From contig NZ_FUZZ01000006.1 in assembly GCF_900168065.1 (NCBI RefSeq), positions 62,001-126,000 of the forward strand: 64,000 bases of DNA. Direction: 5' to 3'. This DNA comes from Chitinophaga ginsengisegetis (GTDB lineage: Bacteria > Bacteroidota > Bacteroidia > Chitinophagales > Chitinophagaceae). Below are positions 46,101 to 54,636 of the stretch, piece by piece. The position numbers and the translations under genes are program-made. The notes under the pieces were generated by a model, which worked only from the letters and a program-made list of their open reading frames with translations, ran no database searches and was not told the origin of the DNA. Each line of letters begins with the position of its first letter. Position 1 is the first letter of the stretch.

Positions 46101-46222
46101 TGACAGCAACATTGGATGAGATCAGCGGATTACATGACTTGTACTTTGAATTTAAAAGTCCGCACGGCGACAAAGGATATCTTTTCAATATTGATTGGAT
46201 TTATTTCACAAAAAACAAATAA
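43133..46222 (+). CDS. Multidomain lipoprotein: ThuA-like, PQQ-type sugar dehydrogenase, PKD, cytochrome c, CBM6-like
   Basis: 1029 residues with a lipobox YAC (Cys18). In order: a short ThuA-like segment (about 24-150), a GDH-B/PQQ-type propeller (about 170-600, with GLLGVALDPDYEKNNWVYFYY, DLRGKILRIKP, MGCRNPFRITVD, FGEDGAIYLLEYG), a PKD domain (about 605-690), a cytochrome c domain with CKACH at 774-778, and a C-terminal CBM6-like domain (about 900-1029, LEVEDFDD). This layout is known from Bacteroidota cell-surface or periplasmic sugar dehydrogenases. It probably oxidises a sugar and passes electrons to its own heme. It is first in a rightward operon and divergent from the Nramp-like gene, so the region between could serve both. 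Confidence 0.9.
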   Translation: MRSYLTYVCCCLMGLYACSGSRGSKKIVLFATPAVTDSLKQQLERAAASNGWLLQVTTDRHFFQEDSLAGCSAVVSMLSDVDSMGHREVVSLRRYLEAGGGWMLVADTLHHPTGWPWLDSLNGRREFTEEKPARIFMTPAPLAAGVLEKGVKYAIGDNTAPDYKLCATLPIPENNRYAYTMLGQGLDEPMEMAIMPGNDVLFVERKGGVKLYEHDSREIKTIGHFDVFSGIEDGLLGVALDPDYEKNNWVYFYYGVAGSKAVSRLSRLELKKGQLLMQTEKIMMEIPSQRQYCCHSAGYLEFGPGGLLYLSTGDNTNAEATEGYTPVDERPGHELADDQGTSANSNDLRGKILRIKPKPDGTYEIPDGNLFPKDGSAGRPEIYVMGCRNPFRITVDPHNNFLYWGDIGPDTKVPAAEGGTLSFDEVNQARKPGYFGWPYFNGNNEAYPLWDFAGKKERPRQNPQHPVNNSRNNTGVRNLPPAQPAIIWYADGSSPIFPLVGKGGESVMTGPVFYSDQFKNAKYRLSSYYDGKLFIYDWVRRWIMAVTFDKDYHYLRMEPFLENLEPSAPIDMKFGEDGAIYLLEYGTNWFAKNMDARLVRITYAEGNRKPFASIRSDNNYGAVPFTAHLSAATSGDFDKGDVLQYNWELEGKNYSGPTLAHTFNQPGKYRIYLTVTDNHGATDTASLTLEVGNTPPVVRIQTKNNRSFYWDNTSLDYQVSVTDHEDPQIDSSAIRVSFDYLASGRDLAVVLNGSNSSASPQYARGHELFYSLDCKACHTENTASVGPSLLDISHRYAGKEDNIGKLAAKIIAGGSGNWGTRTMSSHPDLLPKDAREIVKYIISLGATTPSLPLRGSLALKAHEGKGNNGVYLLTASYADKGANNIAPLTSQAIVVLRNPLLEVEDFDDSKVSLQPIATAGLTYAYVKDGDFVAYKQLDLAGISSIKYNVQYRGSGGEILLHIDRKNGPVASRITIPPGNTPDWKSGWKQVTATLDEISGLHDLYFEFKSPHGDKGYLFNIDWIYFTKNK

Positions 46223-46230
46223 AGATCCTT

Positions 46231-47424
46231 ATGCCACTATCCGTGAGATACCGATTGTCGGTAATGATGCTGCTGGAATATTTTGTGTGGGGCGCATGGT
46301 ATGTAACTATGGGAACCTACCTGCTGGTGACGCTGAAAACGGGTGCTGTGCAGGTAGGTGCGGCATATGCCAACCTTTCTATCGCAGCCATAATTTCACC
46401 CTTGTTTATAGGCCTGGTAGCCGACCGTTTTTTTTCTGCACAGCGGCTGCTTGGCACACTGCACCTGCTGGGGGCAGCGGTCCTCTTCTGTATCAGCTAT
46501 GTGCATGAATTTAATGTCTTCTGGTGGCTGATACTGTTGTATACTTTGTTATATATGCCCACCATTTCTTTAACAAATGCTGTTGCCTTCCGGCAGATGG
46601 CAAATGCAGGCAGGGAGTTTCCGGCTATACGGGTTTGGGGCACGGTGGGCTGGATAATAGCAGGTTTGCTGGTCGGTGGCCTGCATATCGAAAACAGTAT
46701 GCTGACTTTTCGTATAGCCGCCGCCAGTGCTTTCTTATTAGGCATCTACAGCTTTTGGTTACCGGATACCCCTCCTGTAAAACAACAGGCGGATCTGCGG
46801 GGAATATTGGGAGTGGATGCCTTGAAGCTTTTCAACAACCGTTCCTACACGGTATTCTTCATCACTGCTGTTGCCATCTGTATTCCCCTGGCTTTCTACT
46901 ATAGCTTTGCAAACCCTTTCCTGAACGATATGGGTGTGCGGAATGCCGCAGGTAAAATGACGATGGGGCAGTTGTCGGAACTGCTGTTTATGCTATTGAT
47001 ACCATTGATGTTTGCACGCCTGGGTGTAAAGAAGATGCTTCTGCTAAGCATGTTGTGCTGGGTGCTACGATACCTTGCTTTTGCATGGGGCAACAATAAC
47101 CACGAGGCCTGGATGCTGTATGCGGGCATATTACTGCATGGCATCTGCTATGATTTCTTTTTTGTAACCGGACAGATATACACAGACAAACAGGCAGGCC
47201 TTGCAGTTAAAAATTCGGCACAAGGGCTGATCACCTTTGCCACCTATGGTGTGGGCATGCTTATTGGCTCTTTTGTATCAGGTTTTACAACAGGCGCCTA
47301 CAGTACGAACATCAACGGTGCGTTGCTGTATCAATGGCGCAATATATGGCTGGTGCCTGCGGGCATCACTGCTGTGTGCATCCTGTTTTTTACTTTTTTA
47401 TTCAGAGATAACCAACACAAATAA
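46231..47424 (+). CDS. MFS transporter, nucleoside:H+ symporter type
   Basis: 397 residues from ATG 46231, 8 bp after the preceding stop; an upstream start at 46195 would overlap that gene and precede the first membrane segment with charged residues. About twelve membrane helices. The start RYRLSVMMLLEYFVWGAWYVTMGTYL is typical of the NupG-like group often found beside ThuA and Gfo/Idh/MocA genes in Bacteroidota. In such loci the substrate is usually thought to be an oxidised sugar or glycoside. No specificity can be assigned. Confidence 0.88.
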   Translation: MPLSVRYRLSVMMLLEYFVWGAWYVTMGTYLLVTLKTGAVQVGAAYANLSIAAIISPLFIGLVADRFFSAQRLLGTLHLLGAAVLFCISYVHEFNVFWWLILLYTLLYMPTISLTNAVAFRQMANAGREFPAIRVWGTVGWIIAGLLVGGLHIENSMLTFRIAAASAFLLGIYSFWLPDTPPVKQQADLRGILGVDALKLFNNRSYTVFFITAVAICIPLAFYYSFANPFLNDMGVRNAAGKMTMGQLSELLFMLLIPLMFARLGVKKMLLLSMLCWVLRYLAFAWGNNNHEAWMLYAGILLHGICYDFFFVTGQIYTDKQAGLAVKNSAQGLITFATYGVGMLIGSFVSGFTTGAYSTNINGALLYQWRNIWLVPAGITAVCILFFTFLFRDNQHK

Positions 47425-47451
47425 TTAATCTAACATCTAAACAGAATATTT

Positions 47452-48645
47452 ATGGGAAAAAGAATAGCTATGCTTGGAGCTGGATTCATTGCTCGTTTTT
47501 ATGCAGATGCCATCCAGGGGCAGAGAAGCAGGGACCGTATCACAACTGTGTATTCCCGCAAAGAAGAGAGCGCCGGGAAATTTGCCGCAGATTATAATGT
47601 ACCTCATTATTCCACCAGTCTGGAGGCAGCAGTAAATCATCCGGATGTGGACGTGGTATGTATTGCGCTGCCTAACCACCTGCATGTAACAGCGGTACTT
47701 GCCTGCTGTATGGCAGGTAAGGCAGTAATCTGCACCAAGCCGCTCGGCCGTAATGCCGCAGAGGCCAAACGAATGCTGGAAGCGGTAGAAGCAGCTGGCG
47801 TTTTTCATGCTTACATGGAAGATCTGGTATATACGCCCAAGTTTTCAAAGGCATTACAAAGTGTGACAGCGGGAGCGCTGGGCCGTATTCTTTGGGCAAA
47901 GTCGCGTGAAACGCATCCTGGTCCGCACAGCGAATGGTTCTGGAATAAAGAGCTGGCCGGCGGTGGTTGTATACTGGATCTGGGCTGTCATTGTGTGGAA
48001 ATTACCCGTAGTTTTATCGGCAAAAATATCAGGCCGATGGAAGTAATGTGCTGGGCGGATACACAGGTAAAACCGATTGATGCGGAAGATCACGCCATTG
48101 CATTGATAAAGTATGAGAACGGCGCTATCGGACAGTTTGAGGTAAGCTGGACCTTTCGGGGCGGCCTCGATCTGCGCGATGAGGTAATGGGCACGGAAGG
48201 CACCATCTGGATCAACAATTTTTTACGCACCGGCTTTGACATGTTTACCACCGGGAAGGGAGCTGATTATGTGGCGGAAAAGGCAGAAAGTAACAGTGGA
48301 TGGGTATTCCCGGTAGGCGATGAGCTGAATGATCTGGGCTACAACCATATGTTTGCTGACATGTTTAACGCATTGGAAGAAGAAAGGGAGCCAAGAGAGA
48401 CCTTTTATGACGGGTATGTAGTAAATGCAATATTAGATGCGGCTTATGCTTCAGCAGCCAGCGCCCGCTGGGAGCCGGTTAAACTAGAGGTCTGGCGGGG
48501 ACTCATGGGAACGGGTAAGGCCAATACACTGATTGATTATGATGATCATCATTTTCTGATAAAAGAAGAGATGACACATTTTGGCAGCACCAAGTTAATT
48601 CTGAAAGAAAAAAACAGTGGGAAGATCATTGAAATTGTAAAATAA
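47452..48645 (+). CDS. Gfo/Idh/MocA-family oxidoreductase, cytoplasmic
   Basis: 397 residues, no signal peptide. The Rossmann motif is AMLGAGFIARFYADAI, the EKP-type motif reads CTKPLGRN, and the second domain contains ILDLGCHCVEI with the active-site His. It is somewhat longer than the exported copies and not closely similar to them. Family members interconvert sugars and keto-sugars with NAD(P). Between an MFS transporter and an exported relative, it probably acts on the imported (possibly 3-keto) sugar. Confidence 0.88.
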   Translation: MGKRIAMLGAGFIARFYADAIQGQRSRDRITTVYSRKEESAGKFAADYNVPHYSTSLEAAVNHPDVDVVCIALPNHLHVTAVLACCMAGKAVICTKPLGRNAAEAKRMLEAVEAAGVFHAYMEDLVYTPKFSKALQSVTAGALGRILWAKSRETHPGPHSEWFWNKELAGGGCILDLGCHCVEITRSFIGKNIRPMEVMCWADTQVKPIDAEDHAIALIKYENGAIGQFEVSWTFRGGLDLRDEVMGTEGTIWINNFLRTGFDMFTTGKGADYVAEKAESNSGWVFPVGDELNDLGYNHMFADMFNALEEEREPRETFYDGYVVNAILDAAYASAASARWEPVKLEVWRGLMGTGKANTLIDYDDHHFLIKEEMTHFGSTKLILKEKNSGKIIEIVK

Positions 48646-48652
48646 CAGCATC

Positions 48653-49666
48653 ATGGAAACGTCAGGGAATAGCCGCAGACAATTTATCAGGACGGCAACC
48701 ATTGCAGGAATAGGACTTGGTTTCGGTGGAACCTTAAGCCGTGTTTTTGCTCAAACACCAGTATCTGTTGGAAGAAGGATTGGCATTATTGGGCTCGACA
48801 CCTCACACAGTGTTGAGTTTACTAAAATGTTCAACTCGCCCGATGCTGACCCTGCATTAAAAGGTTTTCGTGTAACCGCAGTATACCCTCAGGGAAGCAG
48901 GGATATCAAATCCAGCCTGGATATGGTACCTGGTTATCTCAAAGAGATAAAAGAAATGGGCATTGAAATAGTTGATTCCATTTCTGCGTTGCTCGAAAAA
49001 ACGGATATGATATTGTTGGAGTCCAACGATGGACGAGTGCACCTGGAACAGGCCTTGCCTGTGTTGAAAGCCGGTAAGCCTATGTTCATCGATAAACCGG
49101 TTGCCGCTTCACTCGCTGATACCGGGGTCATTTTTAAAACAGCCCGGCAATATAAGGTGCCCGTTTTCTCCTCCTCAGCCCTGCGTTACATGGATAGCGT
49201 GCAGCAGGTGCTGAAAGGTAAAATTGGTAAAGTAACCGGAGCGGATGTATATACACCGGCTTTCCTGGAGAAAACACATCCTGATCTTTTTTGGTATGCT
49301 ATACATGGAGTAGAAGTATTATTCACCCTTATGGGCACCGGCTGCCGCAAGGTAACCCGCATCTCCGGACCAGACATTGATGTGGTAACTGGTGTATGGG
49401 AAGATGGTCGTATAGGTGTGCTCCGCGCCATAAAAAAAGGCCCCTATGGCTTCGGAGGCCATGTATTCGGAGAAAAGGCCATTGCTCCTGTCAGCGACTT
49501 CGATTCTTATAAACCACTGGTATACCAGATTGCCGCCTTTTTTGACACCGGTATAGTACCGGTAAAACCAGAAGAGACGCTGGAAATAATCGCATTTATG
49601 GAAGCGGCGGATGCAAGCAAAAGGAAGAATGGAGCTACTATAAAAATGGGGAACACCATTTTTTGA
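48653..49666 (+). CDS. Exported Gfo/Idh/MocA-family oxidoreductase (copy B)
   Basis: 337 residues with a Tat-type signal (SRRQFIRTATIAGIG, cleavage near VFAQ). It is a clear paralogue of the gene at 37437: GIIGLDTSHS, YPQGSRDIKSS, ESNDGR, FIDKPVAAS, VPVFSSSALRYM, YAIHGVEVLFTLMG, VVTGVWEDGRIG and FMEAADASKRK all match. Both probably perform the same redox step on a periplasmic sugar in two linked operons. It is last in its operon, followed by a hairpin terminator. Confidence 0.87.
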   Translation: METSGNSRRQFIRTATIAGIGLGFGGTLSRVFAQTPVSVGRRIGIIGLDTSHSVEFTKMFNSPDADPALKGFRVTAVYPQGSRDIKSSLDMVPGYLKEIKEMGIEIVDSISALLEKTDMILLESNDGRVHLEQALPVLKAGKPMFIDKPVAASLADTGVIFKTARQYKVPVFSSSALRYMDSVQQVLKGKIGKVTGADVYTPAFLEKTHPDLFWYAIHGVEVLFTLMGTGCRKVTRISGPDIDVVTGVWEDGRIGVLRAIKKGPYGFGGHVFGEKAIAPVSDFDSYKPLVYQIAAFFDTGIVPVKPEETLEIIAFMEAADASKRKNGATIKMGNTIF

Positions 49667-49715
49667 TCATGGGAAAATGATTGATAAAATTTGAGAGGTG
49701 TGCTTGATAACTGAT

Positions 49716-49746
49716 AAAAAGGCATCGTTTTTAACGATGCCTTTTT
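49716..49746. terminator. Strong hairpin terminator, repeat copy 1
   Basis: A 14-bp perfect stem (49716-49729 with 49733-49746) with an A-run before and a T-run after can stop transcription from both sides, between convergent genes. The sequence behind it (GGAACGTCACTCC) matches the tails of two other intergenic hairpins in the window. Confidence 0.85.
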
Positions 49747-49821
49747 GAATTTTGGAACGTCACTCCGGTGTACATGAATCCGTCATGTATGTGTTAAGTT
49801 TTACAACATCATAAAATGTTT

Positions 49822-50892
49822 TCATCTTGTTGATTTCGTTTTAAAACTTTTGTAACATGCTATCCTGCTGGTAAGAGAGCTCCCTACCCAAATTTCGGCT
49901 CCAACGGCGATTGCCACTGTTCCCCATCCAAAGTCCCGGTCACCTCCATCAATCAGGGAATTAGCGGTAAATGTTACTGGATTAATTTCCGCAACTGAAA
50001 ATTGATTACCGCCTACTGCCTGTTGGAGCGAATGCGCTTTAAAAAGAATAGCGGGACTTGCTTTTTGACCGGCCAGAAGCAGATTCCCTTTTTCCGTCCA
50101 GCGTAAATTGTCGGTGAGAAAATCCAACTGGATATAGGAATCAACGATGGCTCTATTCAGTGAAAACCTCCATAATCGGCGCGTTGCCCATTCTGAAACA
50201 TAAAGAATTTGTCCATCCCTGGATATTTCAATGCCATTGGCCCCTGATAGCAATTTGCCATTAAGCGTTTGCCATCCTTGGCCAGAGGTCCATTTCCAAA
50301 CCTGCCCGGTAGGCTTGCCCTTTTCGAATTCGTCAATGAACTTTTTATCTGCCGGGTCATACATACTGGTCACGAAAACCGTTTCGTCCGGAGATACCAC
50401 AATGCCATTGGCCCATACTGTTGTTGGAAGCCCGATACTTTTGCTCCAGGTAATCTGCAGGTCTTCGGACCGTAAATCAACATCAAAAATCTCAATTGTC
50501 TCTTCGCTTCCATGACTTATAACAAATAGCCGGTACTGATTGATTCCGGTTTGAAGACAATTTATTCCATGCGGTCTGAATAGTTTATTGATAGGATTAT
50601 TATCAGGTAGATTGCCGTTTTTGAGAGGTGTCGGGCCTGGAAAAACTTCTAGTGGCGCGGTACCCTGTTTATCCAGATCAATAGCCATAAGCTTCCCGGA
50701 TTTAGTCGTCGATGAACTGTAGCAACTGACAATGATCCAATGAGTCCCTGGTAATTGGAGCAGATCCTCCGGGTTTTGTACGCCGGTCAGAAATCGCTCT
50801 GGTTGATCCTGGGCCATCAGTTTTTGCCAGGAACCCGCTATTAGCAGGAGTGTAATCACCGGCAGTAAACTGGCGATAAATCTTTTTGTCAT
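49822..50892 (-). CDS. Secreted SMP-30/strictosidine-synthase-like propeller protein
   Basis: 356 residues with a signal peptide (cleavage near KLMAQ). The six-bladed-propeller pattern of SMP-30/gluconolactonase and paraoxonase relatives is visible: LFRPHGINC, VWANGIVVSPDETVFVTSMYD, SGANGIEISRDGQILYVSEW. The Asn and Asp residues in ANGI and SRDGQ are at the expected metal positions. It may be a lactonase or a binding protein. It follows the aldo/keto reductase gene by 30 bp and is probably co-transcribed. Confidence 0.75.
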   Translation of the reverse strand: MTKRFIASLLPVITLLLIAGSWQKLMAQDQPERFLTGVQNPEDLLQLPGTHWIIVSCYSSSTTKSGKLMAIDLDKQGTAPLEVFPGPTPLKNGNLPDNNPINKLFRPHGINCLQTGINQYRLFVISHGSEETIEIFDVDLRSEDLQITWSKSIGLPTTVWANGIVVSPDETVFVTSMYDPADKKFIDEFEKGKPTGQVWKWTSGQGWQTLNGKLLSGANGIEISRDGQILYVSEWATRRLWRFSLNRAIVDSYIQLDFLTDNLRWTEKGNLLLAGQKASPAILFKAHSLQQAVGGNQFSVAEINPVTFTANSLIDGGDRDFGWGTVAIAVGAEIWVGSSLTSRIACYKSFKTKSTR

Positions 50893-50922
50893 TAATTAAT
50901 ATATTATTTGAAAATCAGGTTA

Positions 50923-51924
50923 TCAGTGATTAACCATTGCCATAGCACCTTCGCTGTAACGGGCGCCAATATTCGGATATTTCGCAGCTATTGCATCAAT
51001 CAGTGCCAGCTCCTGATCGGTCAATTTAATCTCAACCGCACCGGCATTTTCTTCGAGATATTTTCTCCTTTTGGTTCCGGGGATCGGGATGATATCGTCG
51101 CCTTGCGCAAGTACCCAGGTTAACGCCAACTGGGCGGGAGTGCAGTTTTTATCTTTTGCCAATAGGGCGAAATCAGCAACAAGCCGGGCATTATTTTCTG
51201 CATGCTCGCCATGAGAGCGTGGCAATGTTCGCCTGAAATCATCTTCGGCGAGACTATTGAGATCGAGTACATTGGAAAATAGCCCTCTTGCCAGGGGAGC
51301 ATAGGGAATCAGACTGATTTGTAACTCCCTTGTAGTTTTCAGGACTTCGCCTTCTACATCACGGGCCAGCAATGAATATTCGCTTTGCAGGGCTGCAATC
51401 GGGTGGATCGTATTTGCCTTTATAATGGAAGCGGGTGATGCTTCGCTCAAGCCGATATAACGGACCTTGCCTTCTTTGACCAGATCGGCCATTGCACCTA
51501 CCGTTTCTTCAATCGGTACATTCGGATCAACCCGGTGAGCATAGTACAAATCAATGGTGTCAATTCTCAGGCGTCTCAGGCTTTGCTCCACGGCAATTTT
51601 AATCCAGGCAGGCGAACCATCGAAAAATGTATTTGCTGCTCCGCTATGCCCTGCTACACCATCTTTAAACCGAAAACCAAACTTTGTCGCGATGAATATT
51701 TTTTCGCGGTTAGGGACCAATACTTTTGAGATTAGCTCCTCATTCGCTCCATTGCCGTACATATCAGCCGTATCCCAAAAGTTGATGCCCAGATCTAATG
51801 CCTTTTCAAGTGTGGCTATGTTTTCTTTATCATCTGCCGGGCCATAAGCAAAGTTCATACCCATGCAGCCAAGACCGATAGCTGACAGCCGTTCATTGGT
51901 TTTTCCCAGATTTCTGTATTGCAT
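50923..51924 (-). CDS. Aldo/keto reductase
   Basis: 333 residues of the AKR barrel (AKR13-like group). The start is MQYRNLGKTNERLSAIGLGCMGM, and catalytic-tetrad residues lie in FWDTADMYG (Asp, Tyr), IATKFGF (Lys) and LYYAHRVDP (His). NADPH-dependent reduction of small carbonyl compounds is expected. A TACTTTTG -7 box lies 23-30 bp upstream of the start, so it has its own promoter. The AraC gene behind it is a likely regulator. Confidence 0.92.
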   Translation of the reverse strand: MQYRNLGKTNERLSAIGLGCMGMNFAYGPADDKENIATLEKALDLGINFWDTADMYGNGANEELISKVLVPNREKIFIATKFGFRFKDGVAGHSGAANTFFDGSPAWIKIAVEQSLRRLRIDTIDLYYAHRVDPNVPIEETVGAMADLVKEGKVRYIGLSEASPASIIKANTIHPIAALQSEYSLLARDVEGEVLKTTRELQISLIPYAPLARGLFSNVLDLNSLAEDDFRRTLPRSHGEHAENNARLVADFALLAKDKNCTPAQLALTWVLAQGDDIIPIPGTKRRKYLEENAGAVEIKLTDQELALIDAIAAKYPNIGARYSEGAMAMVNH

Positions 51925-51946
51925 AATCCTTAAATTTTATTCTATG

Positions 51947-51954
51947 CAAAAGTA
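51947..51954 (-). promoter_or_regulatory. -7 box of the aldo/keto reductase promoter
   Basis: Leftward TACTTTTG matches TAnnTTTG exactly, 23 bp before the start codon. No clear TTTG -33 element is visible at the usual distance, so control by an activator is possible. Confidence 0.5.
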
Positions 51955-52005
51955 GAAATAGGAAAAGCCTCCTGTTTATAACAATCAAACGGATTCTTAC
52001 ACTAT

Positions 52006-52914
52006 TCAAACAACCATATTACGAAGTTGGTTGGGCGACATGCCGGTGTGTTTTTTGAAGAAATTGGTAAAATACGACGGGTACTCGAACCCCAGGCTGT
52101 ATGCGATGTCCGCAATATTCCAGTCCGTATGTTGCAAAAGGGCGCCCGCTTCTTTAGTTATCCGGGCAGCGATCTGTTCGGAAGTCGTTTTTCCCGTGGC
52201 TTCCTTTACAGAGCGGTTCAGATGATTAATATGCACTGATAGCGCATGAGCGTAATCAGCAGGCGTTTTCAGTGACAGACTTGCTAATGGCGAATCTATA
52301 GGAAATTGTCGCTCCAGCAACTCCAGGAATAGCCCCGAAACCCGCGCCGAGGCATTGGCATATGCTCCAAAATTTTCGGCTGGATTGGATTTCATAGCCT
52401 CATGGATCAGCAAGTGCAGATAACTACGCAACACGTCATATTTCTGAGCGTAGCTGGAAGCCATTTCCGCCATCATCTTTTGAAAGATGACAGAAATTTC
52501 CTGCAGCTGTGCTTCTTCGGGAAAGAAAATGGGATTGCTCCCTATTTTAAAGAGTGGGGAATCCCGTAGGCTTTCTACGCGTTCAGTGTGCTGGATAAAG
52601 CCTTCAGTAAATAGACAGTACCATCCGGATTGGTTCTCGGACTCCGGTTCCCAGGAATAGGGGACTACCGGATTTGAGAAAAGCATTGCAGGGCGGTCTA
52701 TCTGTACCCACTTGTCTGCATAATAGAGCTTGCCCCTCCCAATGATCAGAGATGCCTTGTAAAAATCCCTGCGACTATAGGGTGAAACAACAGAACAAGA
52801 CTCCCGGCTGAAGACATTGAAATGACCTATCCCCGCATTATTTGTTGATTGCAGCGAGGTAACCTGCCTGGGCAGTCTTTTGTAAAAATCCTCAACACTT
52901 TCTGTCGTTTTCAT
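52006..52914 (-). CDS. AraC-family transcriptional regulator
   Basis: 302 residues. The N-terminal cupin-like ligand domain (about 1-170) precedes two helix-turn-helix motifs in the last 100 residues (TTSEQIAARITKEAGALLQ, WNIADIAYSLGFEYPSYFTNFFKKHTGMSPNQLR). Adjacent to and 82 bp from the aldo/keto reductase gene, which it may activate. Upstream, TATGTTTG (52941-52934) fits a -7 box. Confidence 0.92.
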   Translation of the reverse strand: MKTTESVEDFYKRLPRQVTSLQSTNNAGIGHFNVFSRESCSVVSPYSRRDFYKASLIIGRGKLYYADKWVQIDRPAMLFSNPVVPYSWEPESENQSGWYCLFTEGFIQHTERVESLRDSPLFKIGSNPIFFPEEAQLQEISVIFQKMMAEMASSYAQKYDVLRSYLHLLIHEAMKSNPAENFGAYANASARVSGLFLELLERQFPIDSPLASLSLKTPADYAHALSVHINHLNRSVKEATGKTTSEQIAARITKEAGALLQHTDWNIADIAYSLGFEYPSYFTNFFKKHTGMSPNQLRNMVV

Positions 52915-53237
52915 GATACAAAATTATAAAAATCAAACATAATCCCAAAAGAAGATATAACGATGTCTGGTAAAAACGCTTTTTGGAATGGCGGGACGGG
53001 ATCAAATTAAAAACCATCATACCATCAGGGAAATTAGGGCATATTCCTGTACGTGTTCAAAATAGTTACTCCGCTTCTTCAAAACCATCCCAATAATATT
53101 CTCCCTCATAAATACCTGAGTCAATGTAATAATCAAATCGGAGTGGCAGCTACGAAGAAAATTTGCCCCTGTTTAAAGGTTTACTTATATTAGTTCAATC
53201 ACTGTACTAACCAGCCCTAAGGCCCAAATAAAGTATA
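52915..53237. other. Intergenic region with divergent promoters
   Basis: This 323-bp A/T-rich stretch separates a leftward AraC gene from a rightward unknown gene. I see a leftward -7 box (52941-52934) and no convincing box for the rightward gene. There is no RNA gene, repeat or open frame worth reporting. Confidence 0.5.
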
Positions 53238-54224
53238 ATGAAATTAGCACCTATCCAGACGTTTGAAATCCAGGATGCCGGACAAAAACAATTTCACAGG
53301 ATCGTACTCTTAAATACAGGAACCGTTGTGGGATATTATTCGCAGGACGAGACCTGCTTTTTAGAGTGGTTTAAAGGAAATGAAATCGTGGAAACAAAGG
53401 TAGATGAAATAGCCTGTGATGTTTTCGAAACCCCGGCTTTCTTCCATTTTCAAAACTACGTAGGACTTTATTCTTCCAAAAATGACTTCGTCATTCTATA
53501 TAGTGAAAGCAATAAAAACACTCCCACCAGGATTTCTATCACGAATCATCTTCCTGAAACAAAGTATCCAAATTTCGATAGACCCCTGTCGAATTACCAT
53601 TCGGCAGGTAACACTGATACCAACATAATGCCTATACTTTTCACCAATGGAGGCATGTTACCTGTATATGCAGCCAACCTTCAGGTTGATGTAGAAAAGG
53701 GAACTGCCAGTTGGCTGGATTTAAAATACTGGAACAACAAACAACCGATCGCCCTGGAAAACGAGAGTTTCGATAAGCCGCAAAAACCATTTACAATCTT
53801 GCATGCACTGAATAAAAAGAACGTTACTTTCCTGTACGGGATCGGCGACAGGGATGGCGGTTATTTAAAGCCGGGGATGGAGTTCTCGGAATTAAGTACG
53901 GTAGATGAAAAAGGAACGGTAAAAGAGACATTATTTTCTCTGGGAAGATTGTACAAAGAGAGTAAAAAGGGAGGTAAAGAATGCACATTCTCCTCATCGG
54001 GCAAGTATGCCATACTGACGCCGGCATTTAAATCAGACGATTGGAAAAACAAACAGAAGTTATTAGAGCTGGAGAGTAAACAGCTTATAGACCTGGAACT
54101 TCCGAAAGCGCTTTCGGATTACCGGGTAATTGATCATAATAATGAAGTGTTTTTGTTGGTGAATCGGCATCCCAACCTGGTATTTGCCGGCACTGATAGT
54201 ATTATTATTTGTAAGGCACAATAG
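53238..54224 (+). CDS. Cytoplasmic protein of unknown function, probably beta-propeller-like
   Basis: 328 residues without signal peptide or membrane segment. I do not recognise a family. The sequence is beta-rich with evenly spaced short repeats (IVLLNTGTVVGYYSQDETCFLEWF, YAILTPAF, YRVIDHNNEVFLLV), which fits a propeller or similar all-beta fold. It stands alone, with 323 bp upstream and 412 bp downstream free of genes. Codon use looks like that of the neighbours. Confidence 0.65.
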   Translation: MKLAPIQTFEIQDAGQKQFHRIVLLNTGTVVGYYSQDETCFLEWFKGNEIVETKVDEIACDVFETPAFFHFQNYVGLYSSKNDFVILYSESNKNTPTRISITNHLPETKYPNFDRPLSNYHSAGNTDTNIMPILFTNGGMLPVYAANLQVDVEKGTASWLDLKYWNNKQPIALENESFDKPQKPFTILHALNKKNVTFLYGIGDRDGGYLKPGMEFSELSTVDEKGTVKETLFSLGRLYKESKKGGKECTFSSSGKYAILTPAFKSDDWKNKQKLLELESKQLIDLELPKALSDYRVIDHNNEVFLLVNRHPNLVFAGTDSIIICKAQ

Positions 54225-54636
54225 CCGTTAGCGTTATATCAACAGCTACAAAAGTTACTGCGATAATCAGGCATAGCCAGGCGTACTTGCTATCCTTTTC
54301 TTTTTCTCAGGCAGAGTATTCTCCGGAAAACGGAGTAGCATCAACAATACACCTAACATGCAAAGAAGGTTGATGCCACTACCAGGCTTTAGCTTTATCT
54401 ACTACAAGTTAATAGTAACACTACCACCTGTGATGTTGGAACTCTGAGTAATTCTTATAACTAATTGATTAAAAACAAAAAGGCACCGCGAGAGCGATGC
54501 CTTTACTAATTTCAGAGCGTCCTGCTCCAGTTGTACCGATCTCGGGAATGATATTGAACCACTACTCCGGTTTATATCGTTTATAAAAGACATTGTCCAT
54601 GATATTGATCAGGCACTTAGGCATTTTCTAATAGCA
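54225..54636. other. Intergenic region with repeat copy 2
   Basis: 412 bp between convergent genes. The first half shows nothing recognisable. The hairpin and repeat tail listed separately occupy 54477-54550. No tRNA-like structure is seen. Confidence 0.5.
54479..54547. repeat. Hairpin-linked intergenic repeat, copy 2
   Basis: An 11-bp stem with one mismatch (54479-54489 with 54494-54504) is closed by a GAGA tetraloop. The tail GAGCGTC and the 19-base string AGTTGTACCGATCTCGGGA (54529-54547) recur exactly at copy 3. The hairpin probably terminates both neighbouring genes. Confidence 0.75.
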
